Source: Rostratula benghalensis | Taxonomy: Eukaryota; Chordata; Aves; Charadriiformes; Rostratulidae | DNA: 64,000 nucleotides | Direction of reading: 5' to 3' | NCBI GenBank assembly: GCA_013399305.1 | Contig: VXAI01000243.1 | Location: 337,325 to 401,324 of the forward strand | In this document: positions 25,401-35,900 of the stretch, one piece after another | Numbering within the stretch: position 1 is the first letter of the stretch | Layout of the letters: each line of letters begins with the position of its first letter | The notes under the pieces: model-generated | What the model saw: only the letters and a program-made list of their open reading frames with translations | What the model was told of the DNA's origin: nothing | The model's database searches: none | Position numbers and translations under genes: made by a program

Positions 25401-28199
25401 AGAAATACCATAATAATTTCATTTTCTCATTCCACTGACACGCAACAAATGGGAAAGTTTCCCCACGTGCAGAATAACCTGCCTATAACTGATTAATTTA
25501 AGACTGCTAATCTATTTGATTTTGTGAGTTAACTTTGCCTTTTGTAGAAGTCACAGCATGTCCATCCTGAGAACAGAACCACTAAGAAGTTAATGAGAGC
25601 AAGCTACTTCAGAAATGTAAAGATAAATTGAGATTTCTAGGTGAAAAGTTTGGGCCACAAATATGCATTATGAAGAATTACATTCATTTATTTTGTGAAC
25701 TAAGTCAAAAGAGTTAATAAAATGTTAGAAATATATACAAGCTTATTAGTTTATACTGAAACAGTGTAACTCATAAAATTAAAAACTACGAAGCTTACCA
25801 TTCACTCAATGTCCTTTGGTTGCTAAATACTTCTGGGATATTTTTATTCTAAATTTCTACCTAGAGGTAATTGGGAGTTCCTCTCCTTGCTATGAACATG
25901 TCATGTGCAAGACTGAGTCAGATTGTATTTTACTACTCAACAAAACTGATTTATTTTTTGTCTTTTGTCAGGTAATTAATCCTGTAGATGCAACTGAGGA
26001 TGGGCATAATATAGGCTGGTGAAATGAACAATAAATCAAGCAACACCGTCCCCCAAACCATTTCCCTCTTAACTGAATTAATAATATCGCTCTTTGTGGA
26101 ATTTCATGGACAGCTACAGGAAGCCATTACTTGTCCCTCAATACTTCTGCAGCAGATGACATATAAGGTCTTCAGTTTGGCTCAACAGTATGACTACCAA
26201 TTGCTTATTTACTTCATACGATAGACATTATAGCCACTTGTGAAAACTATAATGAAAGAAATGGTTTCAAGTTTCTGTTCTTTTACAATGCCTGCCTCAC
26301 ACGGGCACTTGGTAGGGTAGAAGGAGCAAATAAATGAAACACAAAGCAAACATACCTCCAGCTCTGAGAACTACAGGTTCTTCAAGTCTGGTGAAGATCA
26401 AGAGACTCGAAGAGGGAATCTTGATTTCCCTTTACAGTTGCTGGAAGACAATGCAACCACAGTTAATGAAGCATTTCATATTCAGGCTATGTTGGTTTCT
26501 GTGAGTAAAACTGAAGAATATAAATCTGACTCTAAATAACAGAGAGGCACTGATTTATACAGCAAACTATGGCTATGTGCTAGACCAGCAGCCAGAGAAA
26601 CAGTAGGACAGGAACCTACAACAGTATGTAGAAGTTATAATAATTTGTGACTCTAGACAAATATTTCAATAACGGAAGGATATCATATACTGACAGGTAT
26701 TTTTACATATTTTACATGAGATACAAAACCAAAAAAATCACTACTACAGAAAATCTGTGAGAGAGATCAAACAAGTAAGTTACTTTTCCTACTAATGAAA
26801 GTTGAGAAAGAAGAGGCAAACTATAGATTAGTTTGCAATTCGGGAAAGTATTTCCTAATAATCCCATAGAAAATTATGAACAGTTTAAGTTTTCAGGAAG
26901 ACTAAGTACCCTTTTTAAGCCAGAGGGGACCCATCAGAAACCTGTTTCTATTAGCTCTGTTCTTCCCAGCTACCTGTGAGTCTGATCAGCCACGTCCACC
27001 ACCCCAAAATTCTATGTAACTAAAGTTATGCACACATTGCTTTCTCAACTGGCAAGCAAATACATTCCAAGGGCAATGCAATAGCAAAAGACTACAGAAG
27101 AGACCAGAAAACACTGATACATTTCTTCTTATGTACCGAGCATTCATAGTCAAGCCCAGAGGTTGATGACTAAAAAAAAAAAAAACACAAACCAAAAAAA
27201 CCCCAAACAAAACAGAAACCCCAAGCCCTTTCTTTCAAATTGTTTCCTTTCTTCCTCCCACACATATCCTTCAGCAACCAGCTGGAATAAGCATGCAATG
27301 AACACAGTTCACCTTACTCTATAGCTTTTAGGCTTTTAATATATTTAAAATTTTAAAACCCCTTTAAATTTTCATCTAAAAGTACAGAAAGATATCCAAA
27401 CAATACATGGAAGTGCCCAAGCAACTTCAGCTCCACCCAACTGATATGCCAGACAGAAAATGAAAAATAAAAGGAATACATCTTCAAAACCCACTTTAAT
27501 TCTGTGGCTATCAACAATATATATAATAATGTATATAATTATATAGCTATTGCAGGATAGCATTGCATGGCAGAATCAATGTTATTGGGGTGCTTAGTCA
27601 TATATTTTCATACTAGTATGCTTGCATTTCTTTAAAAACTAAACTTATTCTCATTTTCCTAGTGTTTATAATACTTGTGTTGGGAATAATTACATTTCTG
27701 TAGTTACAATTTATCCACTGTATTGCCATAACACTTAGCAACTGTAATCATGGACAAGAACATATTGTGTTAGATTCTGTAAAAACACAAAACAAAATAG
27801 ATTGCAGTTTAAACACGCGATGAGCAGACAGTGAACAAATGGCATGCCAGCTTCCAAACTGAGTTACTGGAGACTCCAAAAAATATCTTTTCCCACATCT
27901 GAGGGGCAGAATGAAAGAAAACACCAAACTATTTATCCAGAAATTTAACAAGTGGGTGGTAGAAGTCAGTGTCAAGATCTAAATGAGTCACTGGTGAGGC
28001 AGACTAGGAACGACCTTGAACTCAAATCCAAGTCCATTCTGCTTGGGTGAAGGAGAAGGGAGAGGTACTCAAGAGACACACAGACAAAGTCATTGATCTT
28101 TGCAGTTGCACTATGGAAAAAAGGTTATTTTTACACTTACATTAATGCTATACACAAACTCCTGAACTTCAAATGTAACTTTGGCAGCAGCACATGCTT
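22436..28199. other. Spacer, no gene supported
   Basis: AT-rich sequence between the CR1 fragment and the IRS4 CpG island. All frames are short and without domain signal. One MIR-like fragment is listed separately. Confidence 0.5.
25285..25395 (+). repeat. MIR-like ancient SINE fragment
   Basis: TATTTCCATTTAATGACTGA, GAAATTTGTCCAAGGATGTA and the following stretch resemble the MIR segment that reads, in consensus, as fraction-of-tRNA plus core. Confidence 0.4.
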
Positions 28200-28669
28200 A
28201 AGCGCGTGAAGGAACCGGGGCCTGCCTCAGCGGGCAGCACAGCCCCCGGCCTTCGCTTGTGGATCAGGTCACAGAACGGCCGCACGTCCCTGCCACCTGA
28301 ACGCCGCCATTAGTGCACCCGGCTAGCCGGCGAAGGAATTAATTAATTAAGAGCAGCAGAAAGCAGGGTGGAGGCTTGCCAAGGGCCCGGCCCGGTTCCA
28401 CACCCTCCAGACATGGCGGCAGGGCCACCGCTCTGCCCGCGGCCCGTCTGGACGGGGCGAGAGGGGATTCGACGGTCCCTCACTCGTCGTATTACCATCT
28501 AACACGCGGTGACAACGACAGTCGCCCCACAGAAGCGACGCGGGTCGCTCACGTGCCCAAATCGAGGCTGGCCGGCCCCCAACCGCCACAACCGTCACGT
28601 GGCAACCGGCTCCAACGGCCGCCCGCGCGCCAACGGGTTGTTTACTCCCTGCGCTGCCGCTCGCTTCCT

Positions 28670-29155
28670 NNNNNNNNNNNNNNNNNNNNNNNNNNNNNNN
28701 NNNNNNNNNNNNNNNNNNNNNNNNNNNNNNNNNNNNNNNNNNNNNNNNNNNNNNNNNNNNNNNNNNNNNNNNNNNNNNNNNNNNNNNNNNNNNNNNNNNN
28801 NNNNNNNNNNNNNNNNNNNNNNNNNNNNNNNNNNNNNNNNNNNNNNNNNNNNNNNNNNNNNNNNNNNNNNNNNNNNNNNNNNNNNNNNNNNNNNNNNNNN
28901 NNNNNNNNNNNNNNNNNNNNNNNNNNNNNNNNNNNNNNNNNNNNNNNNNNNNNNNNNNNNNNNNNNNNNNNNNNNNNNNNNNNNNNNNNNNNNNNNNNNN
29001 NNNNNNNNNNNNNNNNNNNNNNNNNNNNNNNNNNNNNNNNNNNNNNNNNNNNNNNNNNNNNNNNNNNNNNNNNNNNNNNNNNNNNNNNNNNNNNNNNNNN
29101 NNNNNNNNNNNNNNNNNNNNNNNNNNNNNNNNNNNNNNNNNNNNNNNNNNNNNNN
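28670..29155. other. Assembly gap (486 N)
   Basis: A run of N lies between GC-rich flanks just upstream of the IRS4 start codon. Long frames that cross it on either strand are artefacts of N translation. Confidence 0.99.
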
Positions 29156-29405
29156 CCCCGCCCCCGCCGCCCTCTCTCCCGCCCCTCCGCGGGGTCACGT
29201 GATGTTTTCGCCGTGGTGCCGCCGAGGCCGCCTGCGTGAGTGCGAGTAGCCGGCGGGAGGGCGCGGGCGGGGGGCGCGCAGGCAGGCACCACCCGCTCCC
29301 CATGCGCGGTCCGCTCCCCCGCTGAGGGCGGATTCCCGCTGCCCGCCCGCCTCCCCATCCCTTTACCCCTTCCCCGGGCGCTCCGGACTCTGCCTGGCCC
29401 CTAAG

Positions 29406-32400
29406 ATGGCGAGTGGGATGAATGGCCCGGGCGGCGGCGGCGGCGGCGGCGGCGGCGCGGCGGCCGGGGGCGGCGAGGAGGAGCTGGTGGCCCGCCACAC
29501 GGGAGGCGGAGCTGCGTCTCAGCAGGAGCCCAGCGGGCCGGCGGGCGAGGGGGAGTCGGTGGTGGGTGAGGGCGGCCGCTGCCCGTCCCCTCAGCCCCAC
29601 CACCTGCTGCTGCTGCTGCGGCGCTCGCCCAGCGCCTCCCTCTGCCCGGCGCCGGAGGCCTCCCCCGCTGCCGGCCGCCCCGTGGGCCGAGGCGGGCAGC
29701 CCCCCACGGTGAGCCGCGGACTTTCCGCTCCTGGGGAGGACGTGAGGAAGTGCGGCTACCTGCGGAAGCAGAAGCACGGGCATAAGCGGTACTTCGTCCT
29801 GCGGGCCGAGAGCCACCTGGCCCCCGCCCGGCTGGAGTACTACGACAGCGAGAAGAAGTTCAAGAGCAGCTTGCGGGCAGCAGGGGCTGGTGGTGGGGCG
29901 GCCTCCTTCTGCTGCCCCCCGCCCAAGCGGGTCATCCCCCTCTACCAGTGCTTTACTGTGAGCCGACGGGCGGACGCCAAGCACAAGCACATCATCGCCT
30001 TGTACACCAAGGATGAGTACTTTGCCATGCTGGCGGAAAATGAGGCCGAGCAGGAGGCCTGGTACCAGGCAATCAGCGAGCTCATGAGCCAGAGCAAGAG
30101 GGGCTTCCTGGAGCAGGAGGACCACGCCGATCAGCAGGTGGATGAGGATGATGAGCACTATGGGGCTTCCCTCAGGCCTGGCACCGTCTTCAAGGAGGTG
30201 TGGCAGGTCAACGTTAAGCCCAAAGGGCTGGGACAAACAAAAAATCTTACTGGTGTATATAGGTTGTGCCTCTCCAGCAAGGCCATCCACCTCGTCAAGC
30301 TCAACTCAGAGGTCCCCTCTGTCCACTTGCAGCTAATGAATATTCGCCGCTGCGGGCACTCGGAGAACTTCTTCTTCATCGAAGTGGGCAGATCTGCCTC
30401 CATTGGACCTGGGGAACTCTGGATGCAAGTGGATGATTCGGTGGTCGCCCAGAATATGCATGAGACTTTTCTGGAGACCATGAAAGCTCTAAAAGCCTTT
30501 GCAGAGTTCAGGCCCCGAAGCAAGAGTCAGTCTTCTGGTGGTGGTGGTGGTACCAATCCTATCTCCTTCATCACCACTAGGAGGCACTTGGGCAACCTGC
30601 CCCCCAGCCAGACAGGCTTGCAGAGAAGATCTAGAACTGAGAATGTTGCTGGGGGGACTCCTCCTACCACCAAAAGCAGCAACTCCTATCGCTTCAGAAC
30701 ATCCAGTGAAGGAGAAGGAACCATGACTAGACCTTTCAGGTCAGTGACTGGGAGCCTGATCCACCTGAATACTGTGAGGATGAATTTGGGCCGGCAAGAA
30801 GGGAGCGGAAGGTACGTGAGAGCTGCTTTCAGCTCATCTTACCACACCAGGTCTGCTTCGCTGCCTGTTTCTCATTTTCCCTCTACTACAAGTCCCATCA
30901 GTGTTTCTTCCAGTAGTGGCCATGGCTCTGCTTCGGACATGTTGACCAGGCCTTCTAGCTCATCTGTTTGTGGTTCCCCAAGTGATGGGGGGTTTATCTC
31001 TTCAGATGAATATGGCTCCAGCCCTGGAGACTTCAGGTACTTCCGAGTCAGGAGTAATACACCGGATTCCCTGGGAAACACACCACCTATCAGAGAGGAG
31101 AACTGTCTGAGTGAGTACATGTCCATGAGTAAGCAACAGGCAGATGATAGCTCAAGAGATGATTATATGGAGGCTGAAAAATGTCTCAGGAAAAGAACTT
31201 ACTCTCTAACAAAACCAACTTCTGTAGCAGTGCAGCAGAAGACAACGCAAACTACAACTTTGTTAGATGAAGATTCTGCAGGAAATCATGGACGATTGCT
31301 TTACTCTGAAACACCAAAATTGAAAGATAACCATGAATCGGAGTACAGTGATGCTAACTTTGATTCCATATGTAACCAAAGTAGGAGTAAAGCCAGGGAT
31401 GATGGGTACATGCCAATGATGCCAGGAGTTGCATCTTCTCTATCCAGCAACAGTGATTATTTGCCAATGACTCCTAAAAGTATGTCTGTTCCAAAACAGA
31501 TTAACAATTCGTGGTCGCCATCTCAGGTTGACTCCAGAGGATATATGATGATGTTTCCAAAGGCTAGCTCTTCACCTGTACGAAGTCCTTTAACTGGATT
31601 TGTTTCTAAAGGGAGTACTGAGAAGATTGTAAACAATGAGTACATGGATATGTCGCCTGGTAATTCAGCTCCCAAGCACCCCAGTGATTCAAATTATATT
31701 CACAACGCTTCTGTTTCCAAAGGTTTCAGTTCGTATTTTTCTTTGCCCAGAAGTTTTAAAGCGTTATCGGGACAAAACGGTGACCACAGTGAATATGTTC
31801 CGATGTCTTCACCTGGAAAACTCCTGTATGGCGGACCAGAAAATGTAAAAGGGGTCAACAGTGATGCTCTGGCTAATGGCATCTCGAAATTGCCAGTGGT
31901 GAAAGGTTCAGAGGACGGACTTGCGCAGAACAGGGCTACCAGGCCCACAAGACTCCCCCTAGGTACACGGGGGAGTAATACCATCCCAAGAATGTATGAT
32001 CGCACGGTTCCACCTGAGCCAGCAAGTCCTGGTGAATACATAAATATTGATTTTAATGAAAAGGCGAGTAATACACCATACTCCTTATCTGCAGAAGGAT
32101 CACCATCCTCTCTAGGCTCAAGTGGTGACCACAGGCAGTCCCCGCTTTCTGATTATATGAGCGTTGACTTGGACGTGCAGTCGCCGAAAGCAGCGAAGGA
32201 ACTGTCCAACTCTCTAACAGATATTTCAATTTATGCAAGTTCCAGTATTCCTAGAAACCAACCAAATCCTGACTACGCTAGGCTTTCCTTTGGTACTGCT
32301 TGTGTTAGCACAACAAGCAACAGGACTGATGACTACACGGAGATGACATTCAACATGGCAGCAACACCACCCCGGCCATTTGCCACCGAATCTGATGATA

Positions 32401-32906
32401 GTGTAAAGATTGATAGCCCTTCTTCCATAGTTAACAGACTCTGCATTGTTGATCGATACGCTGGTAGCAGTAGCTTCTCTGTTCCTAGCTCTGAACCTCC
32501 CATGGGACCGAAAGTGATTCGAGCCGATCCTCAAGGCAGGAGGAGACACAGTTCTGAAACATTCTCTTCTGCTGGGACTGTGACGACCTCCTCCTCCTTC
32601 TTTACTGATAGTAGCAAAAGACACAGCTCTGCCTCATTTGACAATGTTTGGTTAAAACCAGATGAAAACATTTCAGATGGTCAGGAAAGCAAAATGTCCA
32701 GGGATACCTCAACTGGATTTCAGAATGGCTTAAACTACATCGCTCTGAATTTACGGGATGATCCCATAAGCTGTGAGGCAAGTACCACAGCGCCAACTTG
32801 CCACCTCCAAAATGGTACTTCAGGTTTGGACAGTGGAGCTTACGTAAGCATAGATTTCAGCAGATCCGATGGGCTGACGTGCAACGCTGCAAGAAAAGGT
32901 TCGTAA
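29406..32906 (+). CDS. IRS4: Insulin receptor substrate 4, main coding exon
   Basis: A 1166-codon open frame starts at an ATG in good Kozak context (A at -3, G at +4). IRS proteins are cytoplasmic adaptors phosphorylated by insulin and IGF1 receptors that recruit PI3-kinase and Grb2. Domains: low-complexity Gly/Ala N-terminus (1-110); PH domain about 112-230 (begins VRKCGYLRKQKHGHKRYF); PTB domain about 260-365 (FKEVWQVNVKPKGLGQ, then GPGELWMQVDDSVVAQN); long disordered tail. I count seven YxxM PI3K motifs, at Y571, Y668, Y685, Y713, Y746, Y797 and Y977, a Grb2-type YINI at Y878, and C-terminal YIAL (Y1111) and YVSI (Y1146). IRS4 is chosen over IRS1/IRS2 from signature blocks such as DSRGYMMMFPK and SSYFSLPRSF, the long PH insert, and the convergent COL4A5. 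The frame ends at TAA 32904-32906, but the true exon probably ends at 32898 (see intron). Confidence 0.95.
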   Translation: MASGMNGPGGGGGGGGGAAAGGGEEELVARHTGGGAASQQEPSGPAGEGESVVGEGGRCPSPQPHHLLLLLRRSPSASLCPAPEASPAAGRPVGRGGQPPTVSRGLSAPGEDVRKCGYLRKQKHGHKRYFVLRAESHLAPARLEYYDSEKKFKSSLRAAGAGGGAASFCCPPPKRVIPLYQCFTVSRRADAKHKHIIALYTKDEYFAMLAENEAEQEAWYQAISELMSQSKRGFLEQEDHADQQVDEDDEHYGASLRPGTVFKEVWQVNVKPKGLGQTKNLTGVYRLCLSSKAIHLVKLNSEVPSVHLQLMNIRRCGHSENFFFIEVGRSASIGPGELWMQVDDSVVAQNMHETFLETMKALKAFAEFRPRSKSQSSGGGGGTNPISFITTRRHLGNLPPSQTGLQRRSRTENVAGGTPPTTKSSNSYRFRTSSEGEGTMTRPFRSVTGSLIHLNTVRMNLGRQEGSGRYVRAAFSSSYHTRSASLPVSHFPSTTSPISVSSSSGHGSASDMLTRPSSSSVCGSPSDGGFISSDEYGSSPGDFRYFRVRSNTPDSLGNTPPIREENCLSEYMSMSKQQADDSSRDDYMEAEKCLRKRTYSLTKPTSVAVQQKTTQTTTLLDEDSAGNHGRLLYSETPKLKDNHESEYSDANFDSICNQSRSKARDDGYMPMMPGVASSLSSNSDYLPMTPKSMSVPKQINNSWSPSQVDSRGYMMMFPKASSSPVRSPLTGFVSKGSTEKIVNNEYMDMSPGNSAPKHPSDSNYIHNASVSKGFSSYFSLPRSFKALSGQNGDHSEYVPMSSPGKLLYGGPENVKGVNSDALANGISKLPVVKGSEDGLAQNRATRPTRLPLGTRGSNTIPRMYDRTVPPEPASPGEYINIDFNEKASNTPYSLSAEGSPSSLGSSGDHRQSPLSDYMSVDLDVQSPKAAKELSNSLTDISIYASSSIPRNQPNPDYARLSFGTACVSTTSNRTDDYTEMTFNMAATPPRPFATESDDSVKIDSPSSIVNRLCIVDRYAGSSSFSVPSSEPPMGPKVIRADPQGRRRHSSETFSSAGTVTTSSSFFTDSSKRHSSASFDNVWLKPDENISDGQESKMSRDTSTGFQNGLNYIALNLRDDPISCEASTTAPTCHLQNGTSGLDSGAYVSIDFSRSDGLTCNAARKGS
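29428..29466 (+). repeat. GGC triplet run coding polyglycine/alanine
   Basis: Tandem GGC triplets encode the Gly-rich stretch at residues 8-23 of IRS4. Likely length-polymorphic and hard to sequence. Confidence 0.8.
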
Positions 32907-35900
32907 CTTTACAAAGCGCCTTCCTTTCCTGCTTGCTTAACTGTAGAATGAGCTTCTCAATACCACAACGAAGTCGCTAGAGTGGGGTAAATGTTTCTTA
33001 TAATCCTCTGTCTGATGCTGGTACAACCAGTCCCCTTGCAGTGCAGCATCCTGGCTGCTGACCAGAGGGTACGTGGCCCTTGGCCTAAAGGATTTATGTG
33101 ACCCCTACACAGTTAGAGGTGTTATCAAATTGCGTTGTTTTTTATTATAAAATAATCTTGCTAGTATAGATATTGATGGTATTTCATATTGTGAATTCTT
33201 GTTCTAAGGTTATGGTAGCTCTTTTTCTCCTTCACTTTTGTTTTCCTCTTCTTGCCTTCTTACAACAAGAAGACTCTTTGCTTCTTTGCTTTTTTTTTTT
33301 TTTTTTGTGAACTTGATATTTTGTAATTTGTCACGGACGGGGAAAGCTGAAAACCACTAAATTTCGTTTAGACATCAAAATTTGGGGATTAGATCAGTTC
33401 CTTTCAATAAATGTAGTGAAATGCATGTATTGGGGATTATTATGGACAAATCTGCCTGCATTTATTTAGTTGGAGCTTACGTAAACAGAACTCAGTTTTT
33501 TCCCTTGAAGGTTTGCTGTGTTCCTTTAGAGCTGTGGTCTCCAAAGTGTCCTTGTATCCTGTGGAGGAGCCATGTCCTGATGGTGGTGGGGAGCTCATGC
33601 AGCCCACTCTCTCTGCATTCACCACCTTCTCTGGCAGTGTCCAAGGGCTTAGCTGAGCCTTTCGGTACAGAGGGATCTGCCTTCAGCGTAGGAGGTGGGG
33701 AACAGAGGAAAAGCAGGCTCTGAGGGGTGTCTCTCAGGTCTGAGACTTCAGAGAGGAGGCTGCTAGCTTTCAAGGGGTCACTGGTGTGACCAACTTGAGG
33801 TAACACGGTCTGAGGCGTGTGTGAAAAATAAGGGTGTTGGAGGTGAGGAGAAAGAGTATGGGAAAGAGGAGGGACTCTCTTATCACGTGATAAGCTCTTT
33901 GCTCTTGTGGTGGGAGCAAAATATAGTAATTAGCTGCTGGTGGTATTATTGTGTGTCCACTGGCTGAACAGTGCTGCATTGCACTGTAATTTTTTAAGTG
34001 TAATCCTTATTTTGCTGTTAATGACCCACTGAACTCCTTACAGTAATTCCCCCACCCAGACCCAAAACTGTACGTGTCAGTAATGATGTTTTCTGCTCTT
34101 TGCAACTGTATGTGTAGTCAATAATTGATGAGTAATAAGAGGAAATATTTAATCACTGTTGGACATTGATATTTGTCTACTTCTCTGTCAACAGAGAAAG
34201 CAGTAAAAGGGCAGACCACTGCTGGCTTTTTTATTTTTAATTACAGTCTTAAGAACTGAAACAATAGTTTTGGTTTGGTTGTGGTTTTTTTTTTTTTTCT
34301 AGTTTCACTGGAAAACTAAGCGTTTAAAGGCAGAAGGTATTGCAGGAGCTTAAAATTTTGTAGCCTTTAATAGTGTAAGGTATAAGCCTGACTCAGCTCT
34401 CATGCCTTTCGACGTCTGGCAGCACTGCTTGGGGCTGCTCAGAAATGTGTGGTTTGCCTCAGTGGTTTTTTTTCCTCTGCTTTGTTTTGTTGGTTGGAAT
34501 CAAATTTAGAAGACGTTGAAAGTTGCCAGTCCAAGAAGTGCTTTCTTCCAAAGTTAGTCTTTCAGCACTTCAAAGATTTGTCTGCTAAGTCAAAGGCACA
34601 CTGATTGCTGAAGCTGATTTGTGGTTTGGGCTTTTTTTTGCTTTGTTTTTGCTATTTTTTTTTTAAAGCACCCCCAGAGATAGCAGAATTCCTACTTGAT
34701 CTTATTCCCCTCATATGACTAAAATCCATGTCATAAAGTAAAACTTCTTACAAAATGGAGAAACACACCCCCGCCCCCCAAACCAGAAGAGATTATTTCC
34801 TTTCAGCTGTACTGTAAATATTGCACTTAAAAATATTTTTAAGAGCTAGCATGTTTAGAAATTGTGCTTATGTTAAACATTTTGTTTACTGCTGCTGCAG
34901 CAAAATATCTGGAGTCCTGTGCTTGGGACTTTTCCCTTGTCTATTACAAGTTGTGCAGGGGAAAGAGACTTGCAGCTGCTGGTTTTGCTGTGAAGTATTC
35001 CGGAAATAAAACATGCATTAAAATGAAGTGAAAGAAACTCTGTGCATAGAACCATAGGCATTGGCAAAAAATTAAGTATGAGAACAGTAAAGGGCTTAGG
35101 GTGGTGTTTTTTTTTCCCTCATCCTAAAAATAAAAACAAAATTACAAAACACTTCTCCAGAACAAGGCCTAGCAGCTATCTCTAAAGACAGCATAACATA
35201 TTTCTGTTGGGTAGTAGGAGGGCAGGTGGGGTGTTGACATTGTTCATATTGACTTTGTGGAGGGATGAGCAGATTTCGGAATAGTTCAAGCTAAAAGTAG
35301 CTTGCCAGACCTGAATAGCGTTGTAAATTGGTGATGTGTATCTGTTGCTTAGTAATAGCTTCAAAAATCTCCTTTATAAAAATACCAGTTCTCCTTCATG
35401 TACTAAATCGTGTTTAGAATTGGGTTTACAAGTCTGGATTCTTTAAAAAGCTTATCAGTTTCTACTGCCATCAGGCTCTCACTTTAATATTTAAAAAGTT
35501 GCTCTGTAGTCCAGAAAAATCGCTCTCACATTGCATTGTGAATAGTGAAAATAAAGCTTCACTCTTAAACCTGAGGAGGTGTAGTGTGCCTGCATGTAAT
35601 TGAGATCTTTAATACTTTTGGAGACTTTTAGCAGAACTGAGTGCTGTCTTCTCTTTCCTTCTACGTCCCACTCTTTTGATCTCTTTGCCTGAAAAATGTG
35701 CTGTGGTTAAATCCATTCTTCAGAAAAATATTTAGCAGATGTGTTTACCCTTTACTGCCTAGAAAGGAGCTATCCCATATTTAGTAAATTCTATCAGGTA
35801 GCAAACTTCATCCCTTCTTCCTCAATTTCTTTCTTAACTTCCTCAATTTTACTGGGAGAGAAATACTTCCCAACCTTGGATTGTTTTCTTTTCTGTTTTG

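Larger units (their letters stand above)
28200..29850 (+). promoter_or_regulatory. IRS4: CpG-island promoter region of IRS4, interrupted by a gap
   Basis: Base composition changes sharply from AT-rich to GC- and CpG-rich at about 28.2 kb and stays so through the PH-domain coding region. CACGTG E-boxes lie on both sides of the gap, at 28596-28601 and within TCACGTGA at 29195-29202. No TATA box is evident near the start codon. The transcription start may be in the unsequenced part. Confidence 0.6.

Noticed and set aside
28347..30290. A 647-codon minus-strand frame
   Set aside because: It crosses the N gap and is the shadow of the GC-rich IRS4 exon. The low-complexity product has no domain.
29406..32906. 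Assignment as IRS2 or IRS1
   Set aside because: PH and tail blocks match IRS4 better, and the adjacent collagen is convergent COL4A5, not COL4A1/A2 or COL4A3/A4.
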